Below are positions 63,443 through 64,000 of a DNA stretch of 64,000 nt, piece by piece. Numbering within the stretch: position 1 is the stretch's first letter; each line of letters begins with the position of its first letter. The notes below the pieces were generated by a model. That model was not told where the DNA came from. It saw only the letters and a program-made list of their open reading frames with translations, and searched no databases. This DNA comes from Janthinobacterium rivuli (GTDB taxonomy: Bacteria; Pseudomonadota; Gammaproteobacteria; Burkholderiales; Burkholderiaceae_D). The position numbers were made by a program, and so were the translations under genes. The stretch spans positions 6,076,001 through 6,140,000 of the forward strand of contig NZ_CP121464.1 of NCBI RefSeq assembly GCF_029690045.1. Direction: 5' to 3'.

Positions 63443-64000
63443 CTACTTGCGGATTTCGCCGTGGCCAAAGACCACGTACTTGAGCGATGTCAGGCCTTCC
63501 AGACCCACCGGACCGCGCGCATGCAGCTTGTCGTTCGAGATGCCGATTTCGGCGCCCAGGCCATATTCGAAGCCGTCGGCAAAACGCGTCGACGCGTTCA
63601 CCATCACCGAGGCGGAATCGACTTCGCGCAGGAAGCGCAGCGCGTCGCTGTAGTCTTCCGTGATGATCGATTCCGTGTGCTTCGATGAATACTGGTTGAT
63701 GTGATCCATCGCTTCGTCGATGCCGTCGACCACCTTCACCGACAGGATCGCCGCCAGGTATTCGGTGGACCAGTCTTCCTCGGTGGCCGGCACCAGATGC
63801 GGATAGGCAGCGGCGGCCAGGATCGCATGGCTTTCCGGATCGGCGCGCAGTTCCACCTGCTTGGTCAAATACAGTTCGGCCAGCTGCGGCAGCACGGTGG
63901 CGGCGACGGCGCGCGACACCAGCAAAGTTTCCATGGTGTTGCAGGTGCCGTAGCGGTGGCACTTCGCGTTGAAGCCAATATCGATCGCCTTTTTGATATC
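63443..64000 (-). CDS. proA: Gamma-glutamyl phosphate reductase (C-terminal part, runs off window)
   Basis: Reduces gamma-glutamyl phosphate to glutamate semialdehyde in proline synthesis. The 185 visible residues include the catalytic cysteine motif [36 protein letters not shown], and the conserved end [27 protein letters not shown]. The 5' half lies beyond 64000; the frame is open to the window end. Confidence 0.93.
   Translation of the reverse strand, partial: DIKKAIDIGFNAKCHRYGTCNTMETLLVSRAVAATVLPQLAELYLTKQVELRADPESHAILAAAAYPHLVPATEEDWSTEYLAAILSVKVVDGIDEAMDHINQYSSKHTESIITEDYSDALRFLREVDSASVMVNASTRFADGFEYGLGAEIGISNDKLHARGPVGLEGLTSLKYVVFGHGEIRK

Overview
The window looks like a chromosomal segment of a betaproteobacterium, most likely Oxalobacteraceae (Janthinobacterium, Massilia or Duganella type). 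The basis is GC-rich codon use, a hemH/recN/nadK neighbourhood with a predicted heat-shock promoter at its edge, and housekeeping proteins of betaproteobacterial character. The genus is an inference from protein character and gene order, not from a search.

Layout. 1-4.3 kb (minus): hemH, recN and nadK, with a near-perfect LexA box in front of nadK-recN. 4.4-13.8 kb: a mixed housekeeping stretch with a PQQ-type sugar dehydrogenase, an OsmC protein, glyoxalase I, a LysR regulator divergent from a small DMT transporter, a TolC-family protein / rhodanese / isoaspartyl methyltransferase run, a TetR regulator with a perfect operator palindrome, and a GSG-repeat lipoprotein. 13.9-23.9 kb: DeoR regulator plus MFS transporter, uppP, recQ with a coupled hypothetical gene, a HypT-like LysR regulator, glutamate dehydrogenase, galE, trmB and tRNA-Gly(CCC).

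24.1-52.3 kb is a large extracellular or capsular polysaccharide locus. Its left arm (plus) has a YjbE/GfcA-like small secreted protein, a DgkA-type lipid kinase, ManC, the initiating phosphoglycosyltransferase WbaP and an AlkP-superfamily membrane transferase. Its right arm (minus) runs from a YjbH-like outer-membrane protein fused to a PAP2 phosphatase, through Wza-like export protein and Wzz, to CDP-sugar genes rfbF-rfbG-rfbH, a short-chain reductase/epimerase, a split transketolase pair, Wzx, four glycosyltransferases, Wzy and an acyltransferase. The two arms converge near 30.3-30.7 kb. The part from about 28.8 to 42 kb is clearly AT-richer than its flanks and holds three gene-poor or decayed patches, which suggests repeated replacement of the serotype-determining core.

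52.6-59.5 kb (minus): a DUF4197 protein, then an apparent signalling operon of HDOD-GAF-histidine kinase, REC-PAS-GGDEF-EAL regulator and a Sel1-repeat protein. 59.7-64 kb (minus): a Bcr/CflA transporter, an RlmL-type rRNA methyltransferase, a DsbA-like isomerase, HemJ and the 3' part of proA.

The most interesting inference is that rfbFGH, the two-subunit transketolase and the adjacent reductase form a pathway to a CDP-linked 3,6-dideoxyhexose with a two-carbon branch. The locus lacks the usual RfbI reductase partner of RfbH. The YjbH-PAP2 fusion is a second unusual feature. All functional statements rest on motif recognition in the translated sequence; no database search was run.
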